Notes: generated from the sequence alone by a model not told the origin. DNA of 6,657 bases from SIG510 sp045540975 (GCA_045540975.1 JAZQIE010000083.1:1-6657), one strand, 5' to 3'; shown: positions 1-5,945, numbered from the stretch's first letter. Translations and numbers: made by a program.

Positions 1-1
1 C

Positions 2-343
2 ATTCCGCAGGACCTCGGAAATGACGACATCAAGCCGTCCTTCCATATGTATCTCTTGCAGATTGACCCGAAGACGGCCGGCGGCGACATTCAGGTGCTG
101 AAAAAGAAACTCGGCGAGCGCGGTGTGACTCAGATTCCGCACTTCGGACCGCTCTACCGCTTTAAGGTGGTGCAGGATATGGGCTTTGATTCGGATGAGA
201 TTGCAAAAACTTGCCCGAATTGTGAAGAGGCATTCTATCACCGCTTCACCCATCTCCCGCTCTACGGACTTACCGATGAGCAGCTCCAATACATGGCAGA
301 CTCGGTGCTCGAGGCTGTCGCGGAAATGCAGGCAGGAAAGTAA
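2..343 (+). CDS. DegT/DnrJ/EryC1/StrS family PLP-dependent aminotransferase, C-terminal part
   Basis: The reading frame is open from base 2 to the TAA at 341-343 and gives 113 residues, so the start lies outside the window. The family consists of fold-type I PLP aminotransferases of about 370-430 residues that mostly aminate keto-sugar nucleotides for surface glycans, antibiotics or modified sugars in the cytoplasm. What is visible is the C-terminal small domain: a beta strand around SFHMYLLQID, a helix ending KKLGERGV, the family's His-aromatic-x-Pro-Leu element (HFGPLYRF), a Cys-Pro-x-x-Glu segment before a helix, and RFTHLPLYGLTDEQ, which matches the family's closing 'LPLYP-LTxEQ' pattern. 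The PLP lysine and the substrate-binding half are missing, so the substrate cannot be stated. The gene ends 4 bases before a strong terminator and is probably the last gene of its unit. The family call is fairly safe; the pathway is not. Confidence 0.84.
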   Translation: MPQDLGNDDIKPSFHMYLLQIDPKTAGGDIQVLKKKLGERGVTQIPHFGPLYRFKVVQDMGFDSDEIAKTCPNCEEAFYHRFTHLPLYGLTDEQLQYMADSVLEAVAEMQAGK

Positions 344-347
344 ATAC

Positions 348-376
348 AAAAGAGGATGCATTGCATCCTCTTTTTT
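348..376 (+). terminator. Rho-independent terminator after the aminotransferase gene
   Basis: AGAGGATGC (351-359) pairs perfectly with GCATCCTCT (363-371) around a three-base loop. The stem can be extended by three A-T pairs using the AAA at 348-350. A run of six T (371-376) follows. The structure begins 4 bases after the aminotransferase stop codon. The A-tract before the stem means it could also work weakly from the other side, but no convergent gene is present. Confidence 0.92.
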
Positions 377-377
377 G

Positions 378-406
378 TTGCGCGGTATGGGAGCGTATGC
401 TATAAT
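378..406 (+). promoter_or_regulatory. Extended -10 sigma-A-type promoter of the SLH protein gene
   Basis: A perfect TATAAT at 401-406 is preceded by TG at 398-399, which makes an extended -10 element. TTGCGC at 378-383 is a partial -35 element (TTG conserved) at the ideal 17-base spacing. Transcription would start near 413, leaving a leader of about 22 bases that contains GGAGG at 424-428. The promoter starts directly behind the T-tract of the preceding terminator. It aligns without gaps to the promoter at 1194-1222, including a TGGGAG block in the spacer (388-393 here). Confidence 0.8.
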
Positions 407-434
407 GAGGATAATACAATAACGGAGGTGTCCT

Positions 435-1151
435 ATGAAAGGAACATTCAAAGCTCTGATTGCATTTGTACTGGTACTTACTCTTTCGGTTTCCGTGTTT
501 GCGCTGACGCCCGAGGAGGCGGCGCGTGATTTGGGGAAATACAAGATTATGAACGGATTCCCCGACGGCTCGTTCCGTTTGGATGCGGGTGTGACACGCG
601 CGCAGCTTTGCAAAATGGTCATCACCGCAATGGGACGTGAGAAGATTAACCCCTACGCGGGGGCGGATGAATCCATGTTCCGTGATATGGAAAAAACACA
701 TTGGGCGTACAGTTGTGTTTCGGACGCGTATATGTGCAGATTTGTGAACGGATTCCCCAACTACACCTTCCGACCCGATGAGGGTGTGACCTATGAGCAG
801 GCGCTCAAAATCATGGTTTGCGTGTTAAACTACGATAAACTGGAGCTGCAAAGCAGACCCGAGGGGGCGACACTTCAGTATCCGCAGGATTATCTCGCAA
901 TTGCGCAGGATTTGGGACTCACAAACGGTGTGGTGTTTGACCCGAAAAAGACCGCGACCCGTGGGTTTGTTGCGATGATGATTTCCAAAGCGCTTGACAT
1001 TCCGCTTGTGATGGCGTTTGCGACCCCCGAGACCGTGGACAAACCCCTCATGCAAAGGGAATACGTTTATGAAGTTATGGACGGAAAAGGTCAGGGCGAA
1101 TACACCACACTCCGAACAAATCTGGAAAGCGGAAAAGTAACTTTACATTGA
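435..1151 (+). CDS. Small secreted S-layer homology (SLH) domain protein
   Basis: The 238-residue product starts with a signal peptide: basic start, hydrophobic run at about residues 7-21, and likely cleavage after Val-Phe-Ala at 23. It should be exported. Three SLH-type modules follow. The first (about 25-68) has GFPDGSF and VTRAQ, the second (about 82-134) has FRDMEKTHWAY, GFPNYTF and VTYEQ, and the third (about 149-192) is weaker, with YLAIAQDLGLTNGV and ATRGF. SLH triplets usually bind pyruvylated secondary cell-wall polymer and hold proteins on the Gram-positive surface. Only the first module keeps the near-canonical Gly-aromatic-Pro-Asp-Gly and TRAx motifs. A 45-residue charged tail follows, with no catalytic or cargo domain, so the protein is much shorter than most SLH proteins. 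The terminator 12 bases after the stop argues that this end is genuine. GGAGG at 424-428 lies 6 bases before the ATG. The precise role is unknown; wall attachment or S-layer structure is inferred. Confidence 0.85.
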   Translation: MKGTFKALIAFVLVLTLSVSVFALTPEEAARDLGKYKIMNGFPDGSFRLDAGVTRAQLCKMVITAMGREKINPYAGADESMFRDMEKTHWAYSCVSDAYMCRFVNGFPNYTFRPDEGVTYEQALKIMVCVLNYDKLELQSRPEGATLQYPQDYLAIAQDLGLTNGVVFDPKKTATRGFVAMMISKALDIPLVMAFATPETVDKPLMQREYVYEVMDGKGQGEYTTLRTNLESGKVTLH

Positions 1152-1162
1152 GAGAAGCGGGC

Positions 1163-1192
1163 AAAGAGCGAGAAGGGATTCTCGCTCTTTTT
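1163..1192 (+). terminator. Rho-independent terminator after the SLH protein gene
   Basis: A 12-bp perfect stem pairs AAAGAGCGAGAA (1163-1174) with TTCTCGCTCTTT (1179-1190) around a GGGA loop. The descending arm runs into a T-rich tract (1188-1192). It lies 12 bases after the stop codon and directly in front of the next promoter. Confidence 0.93.
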
Positions 1193-1193
1193 C

Positions 1194-1222
1194 TTGCGTG
1201 ATGTGGGAGTTTGTGGTACACT
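1194..1222 (+). promoter_or_regulatory. Promoter of the leucine-rich repeat protein gene, with overlapping palindrome
   Basis: TTGCGT (1194-1199), a 17-base spacer and TACACT (1217-1222) form the core, with TG at 1214-1215 giving an extended -10. I count 20 of 29 positions identical to the promoter at 378-406, including the spacer block TGGGAG (1204-1209). Transcription would start near 1229, giving a leader of about 37 bases with GGAGG at 1253-1257, 8 bases before the ATG. A perfect 10-base palindrome, ACACTAGTGT (1218-1227), covers most of the -10 and the region before the start point. It could be an operator, but it is short and may be chance. Confidence 0.68.
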
Positions 1223-1265
1223 AGTGTTATCGTGGTGTAGTATCTGTTTAATGGAGGAATGAAAT

Positions 1266-4200
1266 ATGAAGAGAATTTTGAGTTTGTGCTTGGTGTTTGC
1301 CCTGTGTGTTTCTATGCTCGCAGGTGTCACCACCCCTGCATCCGCGGCATCAAGCGGCACTTGCGGGGAGAATCTCACCTGGACACTCGATGACAACGGC
1401 ACCCTTACCATCTCGGGCACGGGCGCGATGACGAATTATTCGTCGTCTTCTGCACCATGGTACGTAAACCGTGGCAGTATCAAAACAGTTGTGATCAAAG
1501 ATGGGGTCACAAGCATCGGGAACTGGGCATTTTACTCCTGCGACAGTTTAACCTCGGTTACCATTGGGGACAGTGTCACAAGCATCGGGGACAGGGCATT
1601 TTACGACTGCAAGAGGTTAACCTCGGTTACCATCCCGGACAGTGTGACCAGCATCGGGAATTCTGCATTTTACTCCTGCAACGCGTTAACCTCGGTTACC
1701 ATTCCGGATAGTGTGACCAGCATCGGGGAGAGGGTATTTACCTCCTGCAATAGATTAACCTCGGTTACCATTGGGGACAGTGTGACAAGCATCGGAAAAT
1801 CTGCATTTTACGGCTGCTACAGTTTAACCTCGGTTACCATTGGAAACAGTGTGACAAGCATCGGGGATGATGCATTTTACGGCTGCGACAAGTTAACCTC
1901 GGTTATCATCCCGGACAGTGTGACAAGCATCGGGGACAGGGCATTTTACTCCTGCAACAGCTTAACCTCGGTTACCATTGGGGACAGTGTGACAAGCATC
2001 GGGGAGTATGCATTTTACTTGTGCGAGAGCTTAACCTCGGTTACCATTGGGGACAGTGTGACAAGCATCGGGGAGTATGCATTTTCCTACTGCCGGGCGT
2101 TAACCTCGGTTACCATCCCGGACAGTGTGACAAGCATCGGGGATCATGCATTTCTCTTCTGCGAGAGCTTAACCTCGGTTACCATCCCGGACAGTGTGAC
2201 AAGCATCGGGGAGTATGCATTTTACTACTGCTCGAGTTTAACCTCGGTTACCATTCCGGACGGTGTGACAAGCATCGGGGAGAGCGCATTTTACTACTGC
2301 GACAGTTTAACCGATGTGTATTACGGCGGTACAGAAGAGGATAGAGACGGCATTTCAATTGGTGGGAGCAACTCTCAATTAACCAATGCAACTTGGCATT
2401 ATGCCACTGCATATGATATTTCGATTTCAAGCGTTTCCGGTGGTACGGTTTCATCAAACAAACAGACCGCGGCAGAAGGGAAAACGGTTACCTTGACCGC
2501 GACAGCGAAAGCGGGATATGAGTTTGTCACATTTCTGTTAGACGGTGTTGCGATTTCGGGGAATACCTTTGTTATGCCGAAGGCGGAAGTTGTGGTAAGC
2601 GCGGAGTTTGTTCCGTTTGAATATACTGTTACTGTTGGTGAGTGCACAAACGGAAGTGTGCGTGTGGACAAATCTGTTGCAAAAACGAATGAAACCGTCA
2701 CGGTCACCACGACCCCGGAGGCGGGGTATGAGATCTCCAAGATTTTGGTAAACGGTACTGCGATTGAAGGGAACACCTTTACCATGCCGGCGGGGGATGT
2801 CACGGTAACGGCAACCTTCGTAAAGAAGATTTACACGATAACAACCGAAAAAACGGAAAATGGTACGGTAAGCACAGACAAGAGCGGTGCGACCTTTGGT
2901 GAAGTGGTTACGGTTACGGCAACCCCGAGTGCAGGCTACGCATTGAGCAAAATCAAGGTAAACGGCACCAAGATTTCCGGAAACATGTTTATCATGCCGA
3001 AGGCGGACGTTGTGGTAAGCGCCGAGTTTGTTGCAGACTATACGGATTACACCATTACCGTAGGTGCATGTGAAAATGGAAGTGTGAGTTTAGACAAGAA
3101 CACCGCAAACAATGGTGAAACAGTTACGGTCACCGCAACACCGGATGCGGGATACGAACTGTCCAAGATTTTGGTAAACGGCAAAGAAATTTCGGGCAAC
3201 ACATTCACCACGCCGGCAGGAGATGTCACGGTAACGGCAACGTTTGTGAAGAAGGTTTACTCGATTACGATTGAGCCGAGTGAACAGGGCTCCGTTGCGA
3301 CCGACAGGAGCGGTGCGACCTTTGGTGAAGTGGTTACGGTTACGGTAACCCCGAATGCAGGCTACGCATTGAGCAAAATCAAGGTAAACGGCACCAAGAT
3401 TTCCGGAAACATGTTTATCATGCCGAAGGCGGAAGTTGTGGTAAGCGCGGAGTTTGTTGCGCTTGAATATACTGTCACGGTTGGCGAGGTTGCAAACGGC
3501 AGTGTGAGTGTGAATAAATCTGTTGCAAAAACGGATGAAACCATCATGGTCACCGCGACACCGGATGCGGGCTACGAACTCTCCAAAATTTTGGTAAACG
3601 GAACCGCGATTTCAGGCAACACCTTCACCATGCCGGCGGGGGATGTGACGGTTACTGCGACATTTGTGAAGAAGGAGTACTCCATCACCGCGATACAGCC
3701 GGAAGAAGGCATTGTGATGCTGGATAAGTCGAACGCGACCTTTGGCGAGATTATCACGGTTACAACCGTTCCGATGATTGGCTACACGGTAGCAAAAATC
3801 AAGGTAAACGGAGTTGCTATCGTTGGAAATGCATTTGTGATGCCGAAGTCCGATGTGACGGTTACGGTGGAGTTTGTTCTGATTCCCGAAGTGACCCTTT
3901 CCACCATCAACGGTGCGCAGATTCGTACCACGGGCGCGCAGGGGCTGAGATTTATCTCGTCTATCGACAAGACGAGTTTGGACTTTGAACGCGTGGTGGA
4001 ATACGGCACGGTGCTCATTCCGACCGCAGACATCACCGATATTTCCGAGCTCCAAATCGGGGCGATCTTAAACGGTCACGCGGTTGCGAAGGTCAAAGCG
4101 AATTACATGTACAATGAGACCGACGATACAATCACCTTTACCGCGGTTCTCACAAACGTGGCGGAAAAGAACTACGCACGCGAGTATACCGCGAGAGCTT

Positions 4201-4355
4201 ACGCCATCATGGACGACGGAAGCATTGTTTATGCAGACACGGGCGCATCGCGCTCGATTTACGCGGTGGCAAAGCGCGGACTCGAAAATCCGAATGAGTC
4301 CGACGCGAACAAGGAAATCTTCCAAGCAATCGTCGACACAGTAGAAAACGCGTAA
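1266..4355 (+). CDS. Secreted BspA-like leucine-rich repeat protein with divergent InlB B-type repeats
   Basis: The product has 1029 residues. A signal peptide (1-27) ends in PASA, with likely cleavage at 27/28. Next comes an N-terminal cap (about 29-71) with GTCGENLTWTLDDNG and APWY motifs typical of BspA-like proteins. Residues 72-347 are 12 leucine-rich repeats of exactly 23 residues, built on a conserved LTSVTIxDSVTSIG followed by a variable xxAFxxCxx. A C-terminal cap follows (348 to about 382; LTDVYYGGTEED). Residues 383-871 hold seven beta-rich repeats of about 70 residues resembling divergent InlB B-repeat domains, each with a Gly-Tyr motif, a VNG turn and a G-N-x-F-x-x-P motif. Residues 872-1029 form a domain with GLRFISSID, EYGTVLIP and ARAYAI elements that I cannot name. 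BspA relatives in oral bacteria bind host matrix proteins; an adhesin or carbohydrate-contact role here is inference. No LPXTG, SLH, choline-binding or transmembrane anchor is seen, so surface retention is unexplained. GGAGG at 1253-1257 supports this ATG. Confidence 0.9.
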   Translation: MKRILSLCLVFALCVSMLAGVTTPASAASSGTCGENLTWTLDDNGTLTISGTGAMTNYSSSSAPWYVNRGSIKTVVIKDGVTSIGNWAFYSCDSLTSVTIGDSVTSIGDRAFYDCKRLTSVTIPDSVTSIGNSAFYSCNALTSVTIPDSVTSIGERVFTSCNRLTSVTIGDSVTSIGKSAFYGCYSLTSVTIGNSVTSIGDDAFYGCDKLTSVIIPDSVTSIGDRAFYSCNSLTSVTIGDSVTSIGEYAFYLCESLTSVTIGDSVTSIGEYAFSYCRALTSVTIPDSVTSIGDHAFLFCESLTSVTIPDSVTSIGEYAFYYCSSLTSVTIPDGVTSIGESAFYYCDSLTDVYYGGTEEDRDGISIGGSNSQLTNATWHYATAYDISISSVSGGTVSSNKQTAAEGKTVTLTATAKAGYEFVTFLLDGVAISGNTFVMPKAEVVVSAEFVPFEYTVTVGECTNGSVRVDKSVAKTNETVTVTTTPEAGYEISKILVNGTAIEGNTFTMPAGDVTVTATFVKKIYTITTEKTENGTVSTDKSGATFGEVVTVTATPSAGYALSKIKVNGTKISGNMFIMPKADVVVSAEFVADYTDYTITVGACENGSVSLDKNTANNGETVTVTATPDAGYELSKILVNGKEISGNTFTTPAGDVTVTATFVKKVYSITIEPSEQGSVATDRSGATFGEVVTVTVTPNAGYALSKIKVNGTKISGNMFIMPKAEVVVSAEFVALEYTVTVGEVANGSVSVNKSVAKTDETIMVTATPDAGYELSKILVNGTAISGNTFTMPAGDVTVTATFVKKEYSITAIQPEEGIVMLDKSNATFGEIITVTTVPMIGYTVAKIKVNGVAIVGNAFVMPKSDVTVTVEFVLIPEVTLSTINGAQIRTTGAQGLRFISSIDKTSLDFERVVEYGTVLIPTADITDISELQIGAILNGHAVAKVKANYMYNETDDTITFTAVLTNVAEKNYAREYTARAYAIMDDGSIVYADTGASRSIYAVAKRGLENPNESDANKEIFQAIVDTVENA
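1479..2306 (+). repeat. 12 tandem 69-bp units encoding leucine-rich repeats
   Basis: Units start at 1479, 1548, 1617, 1686, 1755, 1824, 1893, 1962, 2031, 2100, 2169 and 2238 with no insertion or deletion. A thirteenth start at 2307 leads straight into the C-terminal cap. The first unit is the most diverged (IKTVVIKDGVTSIG). The other 11 share almost identical DNA over the first 14 codons (ttaacctcggttacc, then agtgtgac and agcatcgg). Two codon variants occur at the seventh residue, Gly (TIGDSV) or Pro (TIPDSV), in the order G P P G G P G G P P P for units 2-12. Differences gather in codons 15-16, 19-20 and 22-23. Each unit gives one 23-residue turn of a BspA-type (LRR_5-like) solenoid. Confidence 0.95.
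2412..3878 (+). repeat. Seven ~210-bp repeats encoding divergent InlB B-type domains in an alternating A/B pattern
   Basis: Measured at the conserved tyrosine codon, units begin at 2412, 2622, 2832, 3048, 3258, 3468 and 3678. The step is 210 bp each time except one of 216 bp, caused by two extra codons at the end of the third unit (around Ala-Asp-Tyr-Thr-Asp). Units 1, 3, 5 and 7 end in MPK(A/S)(E/D)V, mostly followed by VVSAEFV. Units 2, 4 and 6 end in PAGDVTVTATFVKK. The array therefore looks like an A-(BA)-(BA)-(BA) arrangement with a super-period of about 420-426 bp. Each domain is expected to be a small beta fold; in such proteins these repeats usually act as stalks or ligand-contact segments outside the cell. 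Confidence 0.9.
2883..3460 (+). repeat. Pair of nearly identical 152-bp blocks in B-type repeats 3 and 5
   Basis: Bases 2883-3034 and 3309-3460 lie 426 bp apart in the same reading frame. Counting by eye I find four mismatches in 152 positions: gca/gta, agt/aat, gac/gaa and gcc/gcg within codons. Even silent positions are almost all conserved, unlike comparisons between other units of the array. This points to a recent duplication of a two-domain block or to gene conversion. Confidence 0.88.
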
Positions 4356-4358
4356 GAG

Positions 4359-4387
4359 AAAAGAGTGGGGAGACCCACTCTTTTTTT
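4359..4387 (+). terminator. Rho-independent terminator after the leucine-rich repeat protein gene
   Basis: An 11-bp perfect stem pairs AAAAGAGTGGG (4359-4369) with CCCACTCTTTT (4374-4384) around a GAGA tetraloop of the GNRA class. Seven T (4381-4387) follow the C of the stem. It starts 3 bases after the TAA stop codon. Confidence 0.95.
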
Positions 4388-4397
4388 GTGAAAAATA

Positions 4398-4426
4398 TTG
4401 TAATCTTCTCGAAATAGGGGTAAAAT
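4398..4426 (+). promoter_or_regulatory. Sigma-A-type promoter of the glutamine synthetase gene
   Basis: TTGTAA (4398-4403) and TAAAAT (4421-4426) are separated by exactly 17 bases, just downstream of the preceding terminator. The predicted start of transcription is near 4433, immediately before the ribosome binding site, so the leader would be very short (about 16 bases). The TGGGAG spacer block of the two upstream promoters is absent. I see no convincing GlnR-type palindrome (TGTNA-N7-TNACA) around it, so nitrogen control cannot be argued from this sequence. Confidence 0.75.
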
Positions 4427-4433
4427 GGAAGAA

Positions 4434-4439
4434 AAGGAG
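4434..4439 (+). promoter_or_regulatory. glnA: Ribosome binding site that decides the glnA start
   Basis: AAGGAG at 4434-4439 lies 9 bases before the ATG at 4449. The in-frame ATG at 4440 directly abuts this site, which is too close. The in-frame ATG at 4425 overlaps the promoter -10 box and would lie upstream of the transcript start. The ATG at 4449 is therefore preferred. Confidence 0.8.
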
Positions 4440-4448
4440 ATGAAAATT

Positions 4449-5870
4449 ATGAAGACAGTAAAAGACATCCTCAAAATGATTGAGGAGCATGACATCAAGA
4501 TGGTTGACTTTAAGATGGTGGACATCAATGGACAGTTCCGCCACGTCACCATTCCTGCGAAGAATTTTTCCGAGAAGACCATGAAGAACGGGATTGGGTT
4601 TGACGCGTCCAACTACGGCTATGCGGTGGTGGAAAAGAGTGATATGGTATTCATTCCCGACCCCGACACCGCGATGATTGACCCGTTTTGCGAGATTCCG
4701 ACCCTTTCCATGACGGGCAACGCGATGATGATCGCATCCCCCGAGAATAAGCCGCTTCCGCAGTATCCGCGCAACATTGTCCGCGCGGCGGAGCAGTACA
4801 TGAGAGACTGCGGGATTGCGGACACCATGCTGATTTTGCCCGAGTTTGAGTTTTATCTCTTCAATCAGGTGGCTTGGGAGGTAAAGCCTGAGTCGATTGG
4901 GATGAGTGTGGACGCGGAGCAGGCGCATTGGAACAGCGCGGAAGAGGGTCTGGGCAACATCGTCCCGAAGCAGAAGAATTACCACATCGCAAAGCCGTTT
5001 GACACGACGTATGAGGCGAGAAGTGAGATGTGCATGCTCATTGACGAGGCGGGCATCCCGCTCAACTACCACCACCCCGAAGTGGGTGCGGGCGGTCAGT
5101 TTGAGATTGAGCCTGAGCTTGGTGAGATGAGCAAGATGGCGGATGCGACCATGATGATTAAATACATCATCCACAACACCGCGAGAAAGTACGGTCTCTC
5201 TGCGACCTTTATGCCGAAGCCTGTGATGGGCGAGGCAGGAAACGGGATGCACGTGCATATGCTCCTCTTGAAGGACGGAAAGCCCGTGTTCTCGGATGAC
5301 AACGGGTATTCCAACTTAAGCCGCGAGGCGCATTGGTTCATGGGCGGACTCTTAAAACACATTCACTCGCTCTGCGCGATTACCAATCCCTCCACCAACT
5401 CGTTTAAGAGATTGGTGCCGGGCTTTGAAGCACCGGTCACGGTGGGGTATGCGACCTCGAACCGCAGTGCGGTCATCCGCATCCCCGCATATGCGAAGGA
5501 GCCTGCAAAACGCCGTTTCGAACTGAGAAATCCGGATGCGACCTGCAATCCGTACTTCTGCTATGCGGCAATTTTGATGGCGGGACTCGACGGCATCAAA
5601 AACCAAATCGACCCGCATGAAAACGGCTGGGGTCCGTATGATATGAACCTCTTCCATCTGCCCGAGGAGGAGAAGGCGAAGCTGCAGCAGCTTCCCACCT
5701 CGCTCGATGCGGCGTTGGATGCGTTGGAGGCAGACAACGAATACTTGACCGCAGGTGGGGTGTTCCCGAAGGAACTCATCGAAAACTTCATCTCCACCAA
5801 GCGCGCAGAGGTGCGCCGTCTCAATGCGATTCCGCACCCTGCAGAATTTGATTTGTATTATAATCTGTAA
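4449..5870 (+). CDS. glnA: Type I glutamine synthetase (glutamate-ammonia ligase)
   Basis: This cytoplasmic enzyme makes glutamine from glutamate, ammonia and ATP and normally forms a dodecamer. With the start at 4449 the product has 473 residues. The N-terminal beta-grasp domain includes GIGFDASNYGY (Asp52). The catalytic barrel carries the metal- and substrate-binding residues: Glu132 and Glu134 in PEFEF, Glu211 and Glu219 in HHPEVGAGGQFE, His268 in GNGMHVHM, the latch NPSTNSFKRLVPG (313-325), and Glu358/Arg360 in RFELRNPD. The length, the EQAHWNS segment (157-163) and the C-terminal HPAEFDLYYNL resemble the beta type (E. coli, 469 residues) more than the roughly 444-residue alpha type of Bacillus. 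At the loop where beta-type enzymes have the adenylylated tyrosine (NLYDLP, Tyr397 in E. coli) this protein has NLFHLP (Phe402), so adenylylation at that residue is not possible. The third His of the usual HHHE motif is Pro210. The gene is a single-gene unit with its own promoter. Confidence 0.96.
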   Translation: MKTVKDILKMIEEHDIKMVDFKMVDINGQFRHVTIPAKNFSEKTMKNGIGFDASNYGYAVVEKSDMVFIPDPDTAMIDPFCEIPTLSMTGNAMMIASPENKPLPQYPRNIVRAAEQYMRDCGIADTMLILPEFEFYLFNQVAWEVKPESIGMSVDAEQAHWNSAEEGLGNIVPKQKNYHIAKPFDTTYEARSEMCMLIDEAGIPLNYHHPEVGAGGQFEIEPELGEMSKMADATMMIKYIIHNTARKYGLSATFMPKPVMGEAGNGMHVHMLLLKDGKPVFSDDNGYSNLSREAHWFMGGLLKHIHSLCAITNPSTNSFKRLVPGFEAPVTVGYATSNRSAVIRIPAYAKEPAKRRFELRNPDATCNPYFCYAAILMAGLDGIKNQIDPHENGWGPYDMNLFHLPEEEKAKLQQLPTSLDAALDALEADNEYLTAGGVFPKELIENFISTKRAEVRRLNAIPHPAEFDLYYNL

Positions 5871-5875
5871 TGGGG

Positions 5876-5945
5876 AAAAAGCGACTCTTAGGCGAGCTTC
5901 TGCGCTGAAAAAAGACGTCTTCGTTGGCGTTTCGGGTCGCTTTTT
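5876..5945 (+). terminator. Long-loop inverted repeat after glnA, probable terminator
   Basis: AAAAAGCGAC (5876-5885) and GTCGCTTTTT (5936-5945) are perfect 10-base inverted repeats separated by 50 bases, with the downstream arm ending in five T. It starts 5 bases after the glnA stop and ends 30 bases before the next start codon. The loop is far larger than in the other terminators here. Inside it lies a perfect palindrome AAGACGTCTT (5912-5921), but I find only weak short hairpins otherwise. It may end glnA transcription, act as a leader element for the potassium transporter gene, or both. Confidence 0.6.

Noticed and set aside
270..701. A 143-codon open frame on the minus strand
   Set aside because: It crosses a terminator and promoter, lies opposite two recognisable + strand genes, and shows no domain.
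1479..2306. Regular repeat spacing that could suggest a CRISPR array
   Set aside because: The units are 69 bp direct repeats in frame within one open gene, with no non-repetitive spacers of constant length, and they translate to an ordinary leucine-rich solenoid.
1457..2344. Two + strand open frames (1457-1711 and 2021-2344) with a repetitive protein, NLGYH...GQCDKHRG
   Set aside because: They are the shifted-frame reading of the 69-bp repeats; the repetition comes from the leucine-rich repeat DNA and there is no ribosome binding site.
4425..4448. Upstream in-frame ATG codons (4425 and 4440) as the glnA start
   Set aside because: 4425 overlaps the -10 box and would precede the transcript start; 4440 directly abuts the GGAG. 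The ATG at 4449 has proper spacing and fits the family N-terminus.
4068..5258. A 396-codon open frame on the minus strand
   Set aside because: It lies antisense to glnA and the end of the repeat-protein gene. Its translation is rich in His, Arg and Leu with no recognisable domain, as expected of a complement-strand shadow, while the + strand proteins are clearly real.
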